Source: Candidatus Flexifilum breve
Lineage (GTDB): Bacteria; Chloroflexota; Anaerolineae; Aggregatilineales; Phototrophicaceae
Direction of reading: 5' to 3'
Length of the DNA stretch: 64,000 nucleotides
Assembly (NCBI GenBank): GCA_016717205.1
Contig: JADKGC010000014.1
Location: forward strand, 62,001-126,000
Of this stretch, positions 1 through 8,883 are shown piece by piece. The notes under the pieces are model-generated. The model did not search any database and was not told the origin of the DNA. It was given only the letters and a program-made list of their open reading frames with translations. The number at the start of each line of letters is the position of its first letter. The stretch's first letter is position 1. The position numbers and the translations under genes are program-made.

Positions 1-1435
1 GTCGAACGCTGGGGCAGGGGCGCCGCCAAGGCGACTGCCGTTGGCGCGGGCGTCGGCTTCACAGCAGTTCCGCCGCCGTTACCATGACCATTGCCATTCC
101 CGTTGCCGTTGCTGGGACGCAGGGCCGAACTGTTCATCGCCCACACGCCGCGCGGCTTGCCGTTATTGAACATGCCGCGTTCGCGCGAACGGTTGAAGAC
201 ATGCTGCTGAATTGCCGGATAGTCCAGCACTTCGATGCCGCGACCGGGCTTGATCACCAGCGCGATCTTTTCGCCGGGAGCGAGCGGCTTGGGCGCGGAG
301 GACATCATCGTCAGCGGGTAGACGCCGCGTTCCGATGTGGCGAAGTATTCTTTTTCCGTCTCGCCGAACCACAGCGGGCGCAGACCGAGCGCGTCCACGC
401 TGAACACGCACTGATCACCCACGCGGGCGGCGACGGCGGCGGGACCCTGCGCGAACGGACCAAACGAGCGGCGGATGTTCTCGTACATCTCGTGGATTTC
501 GTCCGCGCCCTGCATCAGATCATGATCGAAGGGCGGGAAGACGTATTCCATCGCTTCGATCAGGTCAAAGTCATACTTCATGCACAGCGCGTCGATCAGG
601 TTGTCGATATCCTGCGAGTCGGAGTTGTTCTCCGACAGGTCAATGCCGAGCATGGCGGCTTCCAGGCGGAAGCGCGAGATCGTGTTGAATTCACCGTTGT
701 GACCGAGCACGTTGAAGGGCTGCGCGCGTTCGAACACCGGATTCGTGTTGGTCGAATAGCGGGCGTGACCGAGCGTCACTGTTGAGGCGTACTCGGTATC
801 TTGAAGTTCGGGATAGTAGCGGCGCAGGATTTCGACCGTGCCCTGCACTTTGTAGACCACGCTGCGCGAAGAGAACGACGCGAAATGCACGCCGAGGTCG
901 CGCTCGATGCTGGTTTGCAGGCGGTAGAGGACTTTTTCGAGCTGATCATTTTTGACGCTGCCGTTCATCCCGGCGAACTGCCAGAAGAGCGGTTCGTTCT
1001 TGGCGGCACTGCGACCGAGCACGTTGCTCTTCACCTTACCCGCGCCATCGTAGAGCGGTTCGAGACCGGCCTGTTGAATGCGGTCACAGATGAGCCGCGT
1101 TACCGCGTCCGCGTCGGAGCGCATGTGCACGGGAATCATCAGGTGCGCGACCCAGAAATTCGGGTTGACCGCCAACCCGTAGCGCAAACCACTGACGCGA
1201 GCGTTTTAGACCACAGCTCGCGGGGGATATCAGTCATGATACCGACGCCGTCACCTTCGCCATCCACGATACCCGTGCGATGACCCATGCGGGTGAGAGC
1301 TTCGATTGTGCGTTTCACATTACCGTGGGTCGCTTGTCCGCCCTTGCGAACGGAGCAGATCAGAGCGCAGGCATCGCGTTCGCGTGTGTCTTCGCGGTGA
1401 AGGGGAAACTGCTGGTCACAGTCGTCCGGTGACAT
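1..1435 (-). CDS. gltB: Glutamate synthase, glutamine amidotransferase (class II) domain; partial and frameshifted
   Basis: This is the N-terminal glutaminase part of glutamate synthase, which releases ammonia from glutamine. The first segment (1435 down to about 1200) contains DACALICS followed by KGGQATHGNVKRTIEA and VDGEGDGVGI, the typical N-terminal nucleophile-Cys region with its substrate loop. From about 1195 down to position 1 a different frame continues without a stop: GLRYGLAVNPNFWVAHLMIP, then GHARYSTNTNPVF and NGEFNT, which are amidotransferase motifs. One missing base near 1195-1204 would restore one frame (LRVSGLRYG). A good ribosome site (GAGGTGG) precedes the ATG at 1435. The gene runs off the window, ending in a Gly/Asn linker and an Ala/Pro-rich stretch, so it may be a stand-alone GATase or a GltB with its synthase part further on. 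The frameshift may be a sequencing error. Confidence 0.85.
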
Positions 1436-1812
1436 TGCACCACCTCATACTACAGGGATAAAAAAGGGACAGGGTAAGTATGCGGCAAAATTATGGTGAA
1501 ATCTACATCAAATTTTGGCGCTAAATCTGGTCAATGCGTACAAATAGGGTTGAGCATGTGCACAGGATTCTTGGGGGAACTGGAAAATTTCGGCATAGTA
1601 AGATTATGCAGCCTGCCCGAACGAATGGTTTTTAGGCAACCTGCCATAATGGCCGCATAATCCAATCACTATGGCGTTTGGCAGAGCCAGAGGCTGGGGA
1701 GTGCCCGGAACATGTCACTGCGGTTGGAAATGCGAGCAGTCGCGTCGAGTAAGCACCACGGACGCCCAGTGGGCGTCCCGTCTGTCAAACCGCGCCGTGC
1801 CTGAATGGGCGT
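1436..1812. other. Intergenic region with two inverted repeats, no gene
   Basis: There is no credible coding frame here. An inverted repeat pairs GATTATGC (1602-1609) with GCATAATC (1655-1662) and encloses GC-rich sequence. It lies upstream of the glutamate synthase gene and could be a leader structure or an operator. A second hairpin, GGACGCCC-AGT-GGGCGTCC (1760-1778), lies just downstream of the PucR-type gene. It has no T-run, so it is only a weak terminator candidate. It resembles the palindromes scattered elsewhere in the window. Confidence 0.4.
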
Positions 1813-3459
1813 CTAGTTGATCGACAACAGGCGCCGAATCGTCAGCGCGAGGTGCAGCGCGAGACGAATTTCTGGGCGGTTGAGGTCAATTTGGGCGATC
1901 TCGTTGATGCGGTTCATGCGATACAACAGCGTATTGCGGTGTACGATGAGCATCTCGGCAGTCTGGCTCAAGTTCCCGTGGCAGGCGAAGAACGCCTCCA
2001 GCGTCTTGATCAGGTCCGCATGCTGGCTCAGGTCATACTTGACCAGCGTGCCGAGCGTCTGCTCGCAGAATGCCAACAGCTTATCCCGGTCGGACAGCGA
2101 GAGGATGAGCTGATATACCCCAAGGTCGCCAATGTAGAGCGGCGCATCGGTTTGCAACCGAGCGGCGAGGTCGCGGGCTTGCACGGCGTCGCGGTAACTG
2201 CTGCGCCACACCGTTACATCCCGCGCGGCTTGACCGACGCCAATGGCAACCCGGGAGCTGGAAAACTGCCGCTGGATCTCCTTGCTGAAGACCTCGGCGA
2301 GGCGCATGGTCGAATTGACAGGATCTTTCTCTTCGACGGCATGGAATACGAGCACCTCGTTTTCGCGTTCGCGCTGCCACACGAGCGCCGCCGCGTGCTG
2401 CTGGGCGACCAGCGTGTTGATCGTCGTTTCGAGGCGACGCAGCGACGGGGCTTTATCGCCCTGCCACGCCAGCACAATCGCGACGTGCGTCTGCGTCATG
2501 TCGTGCTCAAAGCGTTCGCCCTGCCGAATGGCTTCCTGCTGGCTGACATCGCCGATGAGCAGGCGGTCGAGAAACGTGCCGCGCAGCCGCTTCTCGGTGT
2601 CGCTGATCGCCTTGGCCTTCGCCATTTCCAGCGCGCAGGCGGCGGCGCCATGCTCGGCGACCGCAGTATCGACGTCGTCGAGGTCGGTGTCGCGCCCGAT
2701 GATCGACAGATAGCCGCGCCCGATGTCTTTGGTGATGATCGGCGAGACGAGGCGCGCTAGTCCGGGGGTCGGCAGTGCTTGCATGAGCACCGGGTTTTCG
2801 ACTTCGCTCACCCGGTGACGATCCTGAATCTCGACCGGGAGGTTGTCAACCTTGCGCAGAAAGTTTTCGACATCTTCCCAGAAGGCGACGAACTGCGGCT
2901 GGACGGAGCTGTACAGAATTTGCAGGCGCTTATCCTGCACAACCACTGATTTGTTCGTCAGCCGTGCCATCGCATTGATGAGTTCGGGCATGCCTTCGTT
3001 ACGGGAGGAAATCTGCGTAAGCTGGCGGTAAATCTGGGTGCCGCGCCGCTCGATTTGGCCTTTTTGATCGACGAGCAGGCTGACAACCGCTTTTTCCACC
3101 ATGCGGATGCGGCTGCCCGACGGGAGCATCATCACGGGGATGCTGTAGGCGTTAGCCTCGGCGATGGCCGTCGGGGAGGGGTTATCGCTCAACACGACCG
3201 CCGAAGCTTTGTTTTCGGATGCCCAGCGCACCACGTCGGCATCCAACATGTGCCGCGTGCCGTTTTCATTCGGCGCGACCAGCACAAGTTCATCTTTTTG
3301 CAGCGTTTTGTTGCTGACGCCGTCTTCAGGATAGATGACGGTCGTCCAGGCAACGATTCGGTTGAGGAGCAAGCCCTCTCCAGCGACAACCCGCGTTCCC
3401 AAGGGGAGCGCCAGTTTTCGCACATCTTCAACGGTTACGCGGGGGTTAGACTCGCTCAT
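1813..3459 (-). CDS. PucR/CdaR-family transcriptional regulator
   Basis: A 548-residue regulator with the classic three-part layout. An N-terminal PucR domain (about 8-125, starting VTVEDVRKLALP and containing WTTVIYPEDG) is followed by a GAF-like middle and GGDEF-like fold (about 150-450). The C-terminal PucR helix-turn-helix (about 485-545) contains ACHGNLSQTAEMLIVHRNTL and YRMNRINEI. Family members sense purine-degradation or other metabolites and activate catabolic operons. The ligand here is unknown and no purine-catabolism genes adjoin it. The ATG at 3459 has an AAGGA ribosome site. The gene diverges from nothing, and a small membrane gene lies upstream on the same strand. Confidence 0.9.
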   Translation of the reverse strand: MSESNPRVTVEDVRKLALPLGTRVVAGEGLLLNRIVAWTTVIYPEDGVSNKTLQKDELVLVAPNENGTRHMLDADVVRWASENKASAVVLSDNPSPTAIAEANAYSIPVMMLPSGSRIRMVEKAVVSLLVDQKGQIERRGTQIYRQLTQISSRNEGMPELINAMARLTNKSVVVQDKRLQILYSSVQPQFVAFWEDVENFLRKVDNLPVEIQDRHRVSEVENPVLMQALPTPGLARLVSPIITKDIGRGYLSIIGRDTDLDDVDTAVAEHGAAACALEMAKAKAISDTEKRLRGTFLDRLLIGDVSQQEAIRQGERFEHDMTQTHVAIVLAWQGDKAPSLRRLETTINTLVAQQHAAALVWQRERENEVLVFHAVEEKDPVNSTMRLAEVFSKEIQRQFSSSRVAIGVGQAARDVTVWRSSYRDAVQARDLAARLQTDAPLYIGDLGVYQLILSLSDRDKLLAFCEQTLGTLVKYDLSQHADLIKTLEAFFACHGNLSQTAEMLIVHRNTLLYRMNRINEIAQIDLNRPEIRLALHLALTIRRLLSIN

Positions 3460-3530
3460 TGTTTCCTTCGGGCAATCTGCACAAAAAGTACACCCATGAA
3501 ATAGCCTATTTAGGCTAAAAAGTCAAGAAA

Positions 3531-3917
3531 TTAGGTTTCACCGGTGATCAAACCGAACAAAATCACGGCGACAAATACCAGCAGGGATTCGCCGAGCATG
3601 TCCGCGGCGGGATTCACGCGCATTACGTAATACGCCAGCAGCCCTTCGACCGCGCCGCCGATCCAGGTGATCGGCCCGACGCGCCAACCGCGCGTATACT
3701 GGTAGAAGGCGGAGCCAAGGAGAATCACCGCGCCCGACAGGGGGATGAACCAATTCGGGAACGAGCCTTCGGGCAGGAGCTGGGTCACGGCGAACGCCAG
3801 CACTAACAGCGCCCATGTGAACCGCTCGACGCGCGCTTCGTTATCGCTTTTACGCCGACCCTGATACCCACGATTCGTGGATGAGCTGCTCCGGTTGCTG
3901 CTTCGTCTACGTGCCAT
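3531..3917 (-). CDS. Small membrane protein of unknown function
   Basis: A 128-residue protein with a basic, Ser/Arg-rich N-terminus (about 1-35) that should lie in the cytoplasm. Three hydrophobic segments follow, around WALLVLAFAVTQLL, FIPLSGAVILLGSAFYQY and ESLLVFVAVILFGLI. I prefer the ATG at 3917, with GAGAG upstream, over the TTG twelve bases earlier. I do not recognise a family. It lies 70 bases upstream of the PucR-type regulator on the same strand and diverges from phosphofructokinase. Confidence 0.6.
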   Translation of the reverse strand: MARRRSSNRSSSSTNRGYQGRRKSDNEARVERFTWALLVLAFAVTQLLPEGSFPNWFIPLSGAVILLGSAFYQYTRGWRVGPITWIGGAVEGLLAYYVMRVNPAADMLGESLLVFVAVILFGLITGET

Positions 3918-3953
3918 ATACTCTCTCAACTGGTGACGATATGTTCCCTGATT

Positions 3954-3985
3954 TTAACACAAATGTGCTTTTTGTGCTGTATAAT
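3954..3985 (+). promoter_or_regulatory. Probable promoter of phosphofructokinase
   Basis: A perfect TATAAT lies at 3980-3985, about 25 bases before the pfkA ATG. The best -35 match is TTAACA at 3954-3959, with a long 20-base spacer, so the -35 is uncertain. A GGGGTAG ribosome site follows before the start codon. Confidence 0.45.
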
Positions 3986-4010
3986 CCCCCCGTAAGACTG
4001 GGGTAGAACG

Positions 4011-5084
4011 ATGAAAACGATCGGTATTCTGACAGGCGGCGGTGATGCGCCGGGATTGAACGCGGTCATTCGGGCGGTGGTCCTCACAGCAAAACATCGG
4101 TATGGGTGGGATGTCATCGGCATTCGTCAGGGATTTGACGGCCTGCTGCATGACGCGCCTGCTAACATCTTGACGGAAGAACGTGTGCGCCCGCTGCTCA
4201 CGCGCGGCGGGACGATCCTCGGCGCGGTCAACCGCGGCAACCCCTTCAGACAAGTGGTAGAGACCGCCGATGGGGCGGTTGAACCGATCGATTTGACCGA
4301 TGAAGCGCTGCGGCGTCTGACGAATATGGGCGTCGAAGCGCTGATCGTCGCGGGCGGCGATGGCACGATGGCCATTGCGCAGAAACTGCTGGATCGCGGG
4401 GCGCGCGTGGTGGGCGTGCCCAAGACGATCGACAACGATCTCGCGCAGACGGATGTGACGTTTGGCTTCGACACGGCGATTCTCACGGCGACGGATGCGC
4501 TCGATAAGCTGCAGACGACCGCCGAGAGTCACCATCGCGTGATGGTGCTGGAAGTCATGGGGCGCAACGCGGGCTGGATCGCGCTCAAAGCGGGCGTGGC
4601 GGGCGGCGCCGATGCCATTCTCATTCCCGAAATTCCGTTTAACATCGCCACAGTGTGCGCGCATATTCAGCAGGCACGTGAACATGGCCGCAACTACAGC
4701 CTGATTGTGGTCGCGGAAGGTGCCGCGCCGATCAATGGGGCGCAGGAATACTACATTCAGACGGGCGGTGTGATGCGACTGGGCGGCATTGGCTACATCG
4801 TCGGCAATATGATCGCCGATTGCATTGGCGCGGAAGTGCGGGTGACTGTGCTCGGGCACCTGCAGCGCGGCGGTCAGCCAACGCCGCATGATCGCTGGCT
4901 AGCGACGCGTTTTGGTTCCGCGGCAGTGCAGTTAGTCGCGCAAGAGCAGTGGGGCTATATGGTCGCGCTGCGCGGCGAACAGATCGTGTCGGTACCGATG
5001 ACTGACGCACTGCAAATGAAACAGGTCGACCCGAACGGCGATATGGTGCAGATGGCGCGGGATCTCGGGATCGTGTTTGGCTGA
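4011..5084 (+). CDS. pfkA: 6-phosphofructokinase
   Basis: Phosphorylates fructose 6-phosphate to the 1,6-bisphosphate in glycolysis. The 357-residue protein opens with ILTGGGDAPGLNAVIR, the nucleotide-binding loop. It carries VAGGDGTMAIAQKL and GVPKTIDNDL with the catalytic TIDND, then MGRNAGWIAL and the C-terminal substrate loop GHLQRGG. The Gly in GGDGT points to ATP as donor, while the Lys in PKTIDND is typical of PPi-dependent and mixed clade ('group III') enzymes. This combination is known in ATP-using clade members, but donor choice is inferred. It converges with the histidine kinase gene, with only 3 bases between the two stops. Confidence 0.95.
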   Translation: MKTIGILTGGGDAPGLNAVIRAVVLTAKHRYGWDVIGIRQGFDGLLHDAPANILTEERVRPLLTRGGTILGAVNRGNPFRQVVETADGAVEPIDLTDEALRRLTNMGVEALIVAGGDGTMAIAQKLLDRGARVVGVPKTIDNDLAQTDVTFGFDTAILTATDALDKLQTTAESHHRVMVLEVMGRNAGWIALKAGVAGGADAILIPEIPFNIATVCAHIQQAREHGRNYSLIVVAEGAAPINGAQEYYIQTGGVMRLGGIGYIVGNMIADCIGAEVRVTVLGHLQRGGQPTPHDRWLATRFGSAAVQLVAQEQWGYMVALRGEQIVSVPMTDALQMKQVDPNGDMVQMARDLGIVFG

Positions 5085-5087
5085 CCG

Positions 5088-6614
5088 CTACGCGCAGGGA
5101 AGGGTGATGGTGAAGCGCGTGCCGCTCGACGGGGTTTTCTGGCTGGTCACGCTGATCGAACCATTGTGTTCTTCGACCACGCGCTTCACGATGGCCAACC
5201 CCAATCCTAGCCCCTCGTTCGTCTCGCGCGCTGCCTGCGGTGACCGGAAATGGCGCTTGTAGATGTGCGCGACTTCATCAGGTGCGATACCGATGCCTGT
5301 ATCGGTGACGGTGATGGCGGCGCAGTCACCGTCGCGATATCCAGCTAATGCGACAGTTCCCGTCTCAGTGTAGCGGATAGCATTATCCATCAGGTTGATG
5401 ACCGCACGCGCCAGCGTGACCCGATCCATAGGGACAGTGAGCGCTTGTTCGGGCAGGGTCAAGGTCATCAGCAGACCTTTAGCTTCGCCGTTCACGTGGG
5501 TGGCGGCAAAAACTTCGCTTAGGAATTCGCCCAAATCGGTCCCTTCCCGGCTGTGAGGCGCTTGTTCGAGGCGTACAATGTCCACCACCGTGTCGACCAT
5601 CGTGGACAAGTGCTTCAACTGAAGCTGCACGGCTTCAAGCTGACGCTGACGCTGTTCCGGGTTGTCTCCGGTGCGCCCAAGGATTTGAATGCGCAGATTA
5701 ATCCCCGCCAGTGGATTCCGCATATCGTGTACCAACTCATTGATGAAGTCGCGCAGGCGGTTTGCGCGCGTGCGTTCGTCGTCCACTTCTGCGATGTATT
5801 TCGCCATCAGGTCGCGCAGGGCCGTTTCTGCTCGGGTCAGGCGGCGCTCGATCTGCCCGTAGGAGCCGAACAGCAGCGCGAAGGTTGGACGTCGCTCCAA
5901 GCCGCGAAAATGCGGCAGTCGGGGCGCGATGTGACCGAGGTAGACCGCCAGTACCGGGGTGAGCAGCAGCGCCGAGATCAGGCTGCTCAGCACGCTGCCC
6001 GGCGTAAACGCCACGAATTCGTCCACACTTTCGGAGGCCAGCGCCCAGAAGACCACGTTGTTGATCGCCAGAATCACGGTGAGCGTGAGGCCGCTTTTCG
6101 CCCAGAGGGGTAAGCGGGGCAGGTGATTGACCAGCGCCTGAAACAGGATGCCAATCCCGATCAGATCGATGCCGAACGCCACACTGGACGCCAGTACCGT
6201 ACGGAGACTGGGGTTGACCAGGAGAGCAGTGACCTCGCGATCCGCCCGCAAGCCGCCGCCGGGGATGAGTGTGTGCAGCCAGAGGCTCGAAAAGACCAGA
6301 AATGAGAGGAGATCAACGCCGATGATGGTGACGATAGCGGCGCGCGCGGGAATGATCCCTTCCACCACGTACAGCACCAGCACGACCAGCAGAATCGTCG
6401 GGATGAACAAGCCGCTCGCGTAAGTGATACGCAGATCCGGCGTGACTGTCACGTATACGCTGATTGCAGATGCGAAGCGCATCATGCCGACGAGCGCGGC
6501 ACTGATGCCGACGATCGAGATAATGCCGTAGCGTGGACTGAGCCGGTGAATCGCTAACAACAGGGAATTAAGCGCCAGCAGTTCGAAGATGAGCAGCAGA
6601 AAGTTGAAATTCAT
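5088..6614 (-). CDS. Membrane sensor histidine kinase
   Basis: A 508-residue two-component kinase. Residues 1 to about 250 form roughly eight hydrophobic segments with no large extracellular domain, suggesting a membrane-embedded sensor. The HisKA domain holds the phospho-acceptor in INELVHDMRNPLAG (about residue 300). The HATPase domain has the N-box NLMDNAIRYTETG, the G1 box DTGIGIAPDE and the G2 box GLGLGLAIVKRVVEE. No response regulator is adjacent, so the partner is unknown. The signal is also unknown. The start at 6614 is the first Met, followed at once by a hydrophobic helix. Confidence 0.88.
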   Translation of the reverse strand: MNFNFLLLIFELLALNSLLLAIHRLSPRYGIISIVGISAALVGMMRFASAISVYVTVTPDLRITYASGLFIPTILLVVLVLYVVEGIIPARAAIVTIIGVDLLSFLVFSSLWLHTLIPGGGLRADREVTALLVNPSLRTVLASSVAFGIDLIGIGILFQALVNHLPRLPLWAKSGLTLTVILAINNVVFWALASESVDEFVAFTPGSVLSSLISALLLTPVLAVYLGHIAPRLPHFRGLERRPTFALLFGSYGQIERRLTRAETALRDLMAKYIAEVDDERTRANRLRDFINELVHDMRNPLAGINLRIQILGRTGDNPEQRQRQLEAVQLQLKHLSTMVDTVVDIVRLEQAPHSREGTDLGEFLSEVFAATHVNGEAKGLLMTLTLPEQALTVPMDRVTLARAVINLMDNAIRYTETGTVALAGYRDGDCAAITVTDTGIGIAPDEVAHIYKRHFRSPQAARETNEGLGLGLAIVKRVVEEHNGSISVTSQKTPSSGTRFTITLPCA

Positions 6615-6680
6615 GACCGATACTCATCCCTCTTAGGCTGGCGCTGAGATGCGGTTGAGCAGGAGCGAAGCGCCCGGAGG

Positions 6681-7115
6681 TTAGTGGCGCTTGCTGTTCA
6701 AGTCATCGGGCTTCATACGCTGAACAATCACCAGAGTAAACCAGATAATGATCGTCCCACAGATGGCCGCGAACCACGCTCCGGTGCCTACTCCCATGCC
6801 CACCGCTGCCGTCACCCACATGCTGGCGGCGGTGGTTAGTCCCTGAATATTCGCTCCCTGCTTAAGGATCGCGCCCGCTCCCAGAAACCCGAGTCCTGGC
6901 AGAATCTGTGAGGCGACCCGACCCGGATCGCCTCCCGGAAACGCCAGCACGGACAGTCCCGTGAACAGGCACGAGCCCATGCCGACGAGCATGTGCGTGC
7001 GCAAACCCGCGTCATGCCCGCGCCGTTCGCGATCCATGCCAATCAACCCGCTGAGGATGCCCGCGAGGATGATTTGCAAGGCAATCGTGAGCTGTGCCTC
7101 CAAGGATACGCTCAC
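6681..7115 (-). CDS. MgtC/SapB family membrane protein
   Basis: A 144-residue integral membrane protein with the MgtC core: GLIGMDRERRGHDAGLRTHMLVG, then GLGFLGAGAILK and GLTTAASMWVTAAVG. It lacks the long cytoplasmic C-terminal domain of Salmonella MgtC, so it is the short form. Family members are linked to growth at low magnesium and to virulence through ATP synthase control, but their biochemical role is unsettled. Its ATG overlaps the stop of the dynamin gene by 4 bases (ATGA), so it is probably translated in the same operon as the two dynamins. Confidence 0.88.
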   Translation of the reverse strand: MSVSLEAQLTIALQIILAGILSGLIGMDRERRGHDAGLRTHMLVGMGSCLFTGLSVLAFPGGDPGRVASQILPGLGFLGAGAILKQGANIQGLTTAASMWVTAAVGMGVGTGAWFAAICGTIIIWFTLVIVQRMKPDDLNSKRH

Positions 7116-8878
7116 TTCAACTCCTCAATGCCGCGCCGCAGAGTCGTGCTCTGATCGAGATACTTGCGGAAGCCTTCGGTTTGTGCCTCATAGCGTTCCG
7201 AGAGCACCTGCAGTCGGCTGAAGATCGGCGTAAGTACCTGCTTGCCGTACTCATTGAGGCGGCTGCGCTCTTTGCGCGTGAGATTATCAAGCGCGTCGTG
7301 GTACGCCTTCTCAATCGCATCGATCCGCTTATTCATGTCGTCTTTGGTATCCCGCGCTACGCGGCGATAGTAGCGGTAGGCAACATAGCCACCGAGCGCG
7401 GCGGCGGGCGCGGCGACGATGGTCGCGGCGGCTGCCAGCCCAACGACCGGACCGGGTGCGGCAATCGCCAGAATGGTGACGAGCGTGCCGATCACGGCGG
7501 CGCTGAAGCCGAGCAGGAACCCATTGGTATTTGTGGCGAAGACTTCCTGCATTTCGCCGATGACGCGCCCGGTCGAATAGCTCTTGAGTTCGCTTTCGGC
7601 GATGCGGATAGCGTCTTCGAGGGCTTCGCGCTGTTCGGCATACATGCCCGCGTCTAGCCCGCCGACCTCCTGCTCCATGAGGTCGCGCAGTTGGTTCAAA
7701 CGATTGATCACGCCGCGCCAGTACTGGCGGCTGTTGTCGATCAGCACGTTGATATAGTCACCCGTCGCGGTCTCGATATCGCGCGTTGCCTGCCCGACGA
7801 CCGTTTCGGTGAATTGAGCTTGCAGCGTTTCACGGTTCAACCCACGCCCGATGCTGCGCAGCGACAAGTTCTTGTTGATGAATTCGAGGCCACGCATGCG
7901 CATGCCTTCGAACACCGCGTCGATGTCGGCGCGCGCGCGCGTCAACTGCGCGTTCAAGCCGCCGGACTGCGTCTCCAGTTCGCGCTGAATATCGCGGACT
8001 TTGGTGGTGTCCGCGCCGATCAGATCGTACTTGGATTTGGCTGCATCGTAGTAATGCTTGACGGTGCGCTCGGCGGTATCCAACTGCGCCAGCAGCTTCT
8101 GCTTGGCGGGCGGCGCTTCGCTGAGCACACCGCGCAGGTGCGCTTTGACCGCATCAATGCCACCCGCGTCGGGCTGACCATTGCGTCGGGCTTGCAGCGC
8201 GTCCTTGGCGGAGACAAGGAAGATCAACGGTTCGAAGTCGAGCAGTTCTTTCGCCTGCCGTTCGACGAACGTGCGCACTTCGCGCAGTTCATTGGGATTG
8301 AGCAGGTCGGTCTGGTTGACGACGAGGATGATCTTCTTGCCGTAGTTCTTCGCCAGTTCCAGATACAGACGTTCCGTTTCGGCAAAGGCGCGCTTGGCCG
8401 AAATCACGAAGATCACCAGATCGGAGCGGTGCAGGAACTGCTTGGCAATCTTTTCGTGCTTCTGGAAGACCGACCCCGTTCCGGGGGTATCGACCAGCGC
8501 CACGCCCGTCGCAATCGTGTTCGGGTGCGTCCATTCGTAGATGCCGTCTTCGCGAATATTGGCTTTGCGCGGGCTGTTTTCGTTGTAACGGATGACATGG
8601 ATCGCGTCGGTCGTCGGCGTGATGCCCATCGCCAACAGTTCGTCGCCTAGGAGCGCATTGATGAACGACGACTTACCCGCGTTGAATTCCCCGATCACCA
8701 CGACGAGGAAGAACATCTCGCGCAGATCCTGCGCGATGTCGAGCAAGCGCCGCCGATCTTCGTCCGCTTCTTTGAATTCAGCCAGGGCGGTCGCGATCTC
8801 GGTGAGCAATTTGACTTCGCCTTCGCGGAAGGCCGCCAATGCGCCATCCAGACTTGTCGTTTGAATGTGTACTGCCAT
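7112..8878 (-). CDS. Dynamin-like GTPase, second of a tandem pair
   Basis: A 588-residue large GTPase of the bacterial dynamin type. The G1 loop GEFNAGKS is at residues 63-70, the switch I Thr lies in TPTTDAIHVI, G3 is DTPGTGSV and G4 is NQTDLL. Long helical stretches follow. A hydrophobic hairpin (about 455-510, GFLLGFSAAVIGTLVTILAI then a second Ala-rich segment) is the likely membrane paddle, as in BDLP. A basic coiled tail ends the protein. Bacterial dynamins tubulate, tether or fuse membranes. It starts 5 bases after the first dynamin and overlaps MgtC, so the two GTPases are probably made together and could form a hetero-complex. Confidence 0.9.
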   Translation of the reverse strand: MAVHIQTTSLDGALAAFREGEVKLLTEIATALAEFKEADEDRRRLLDIAQDLREMFFLVVVIGEFNAGKSSFINALLGDELLAMGITPTTDAIHVIRYNENSPRKANIREDGIYEWTHPNTIATGVALVDTPGTGSVFQKHEKIAKQFLHRSDLVIFVISAKRAFAETERLYLELAKNYGKKIILVVNQTDLLNPNELREVRTFVERQAKELLDFEPLIFLVSAKDALQARRNGQPDAGGIDAVKAHLRGVLSEAPPAKQKLLAQLDTAERTVKHYYDAAKSKYDLIGADTTKVRDIQRELETQSGGLNAQLTRARADIDAVFEGMRMRGLEFINKNLSLRSIGRGLNRETLQAQFTETVVGQATRDIETATGDYINVLIDNSRQYWRGVINRLNQLRDLMEQEVGGLDAGMYAEQREALEDAIRIAESELKSYSTGRVIGEMQEVFATNTNGFLLGFSAAVIGTLVTILAIAAPGPVVGLAAAATIVAAPAAALGGYVAYRYYRRVARDTKDDMNKRIDAIEKAYHDALDNLTRKERSRLNEYGKQVLTPIFSRLQVLSERYEAQTEGFRKYLDQSTTLRRGIEELK

Positions 8879-8883
8879 GTTGA

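Noticed and set aside
84..1283. Two + strand open frames (233 and 160 residues) at the left edge
   Set aside because: They are antisense to the glutamate synthase domain, whose motifs are clear on the minus strand. Their composition is typical of shadow frames in GC-rich DNA.
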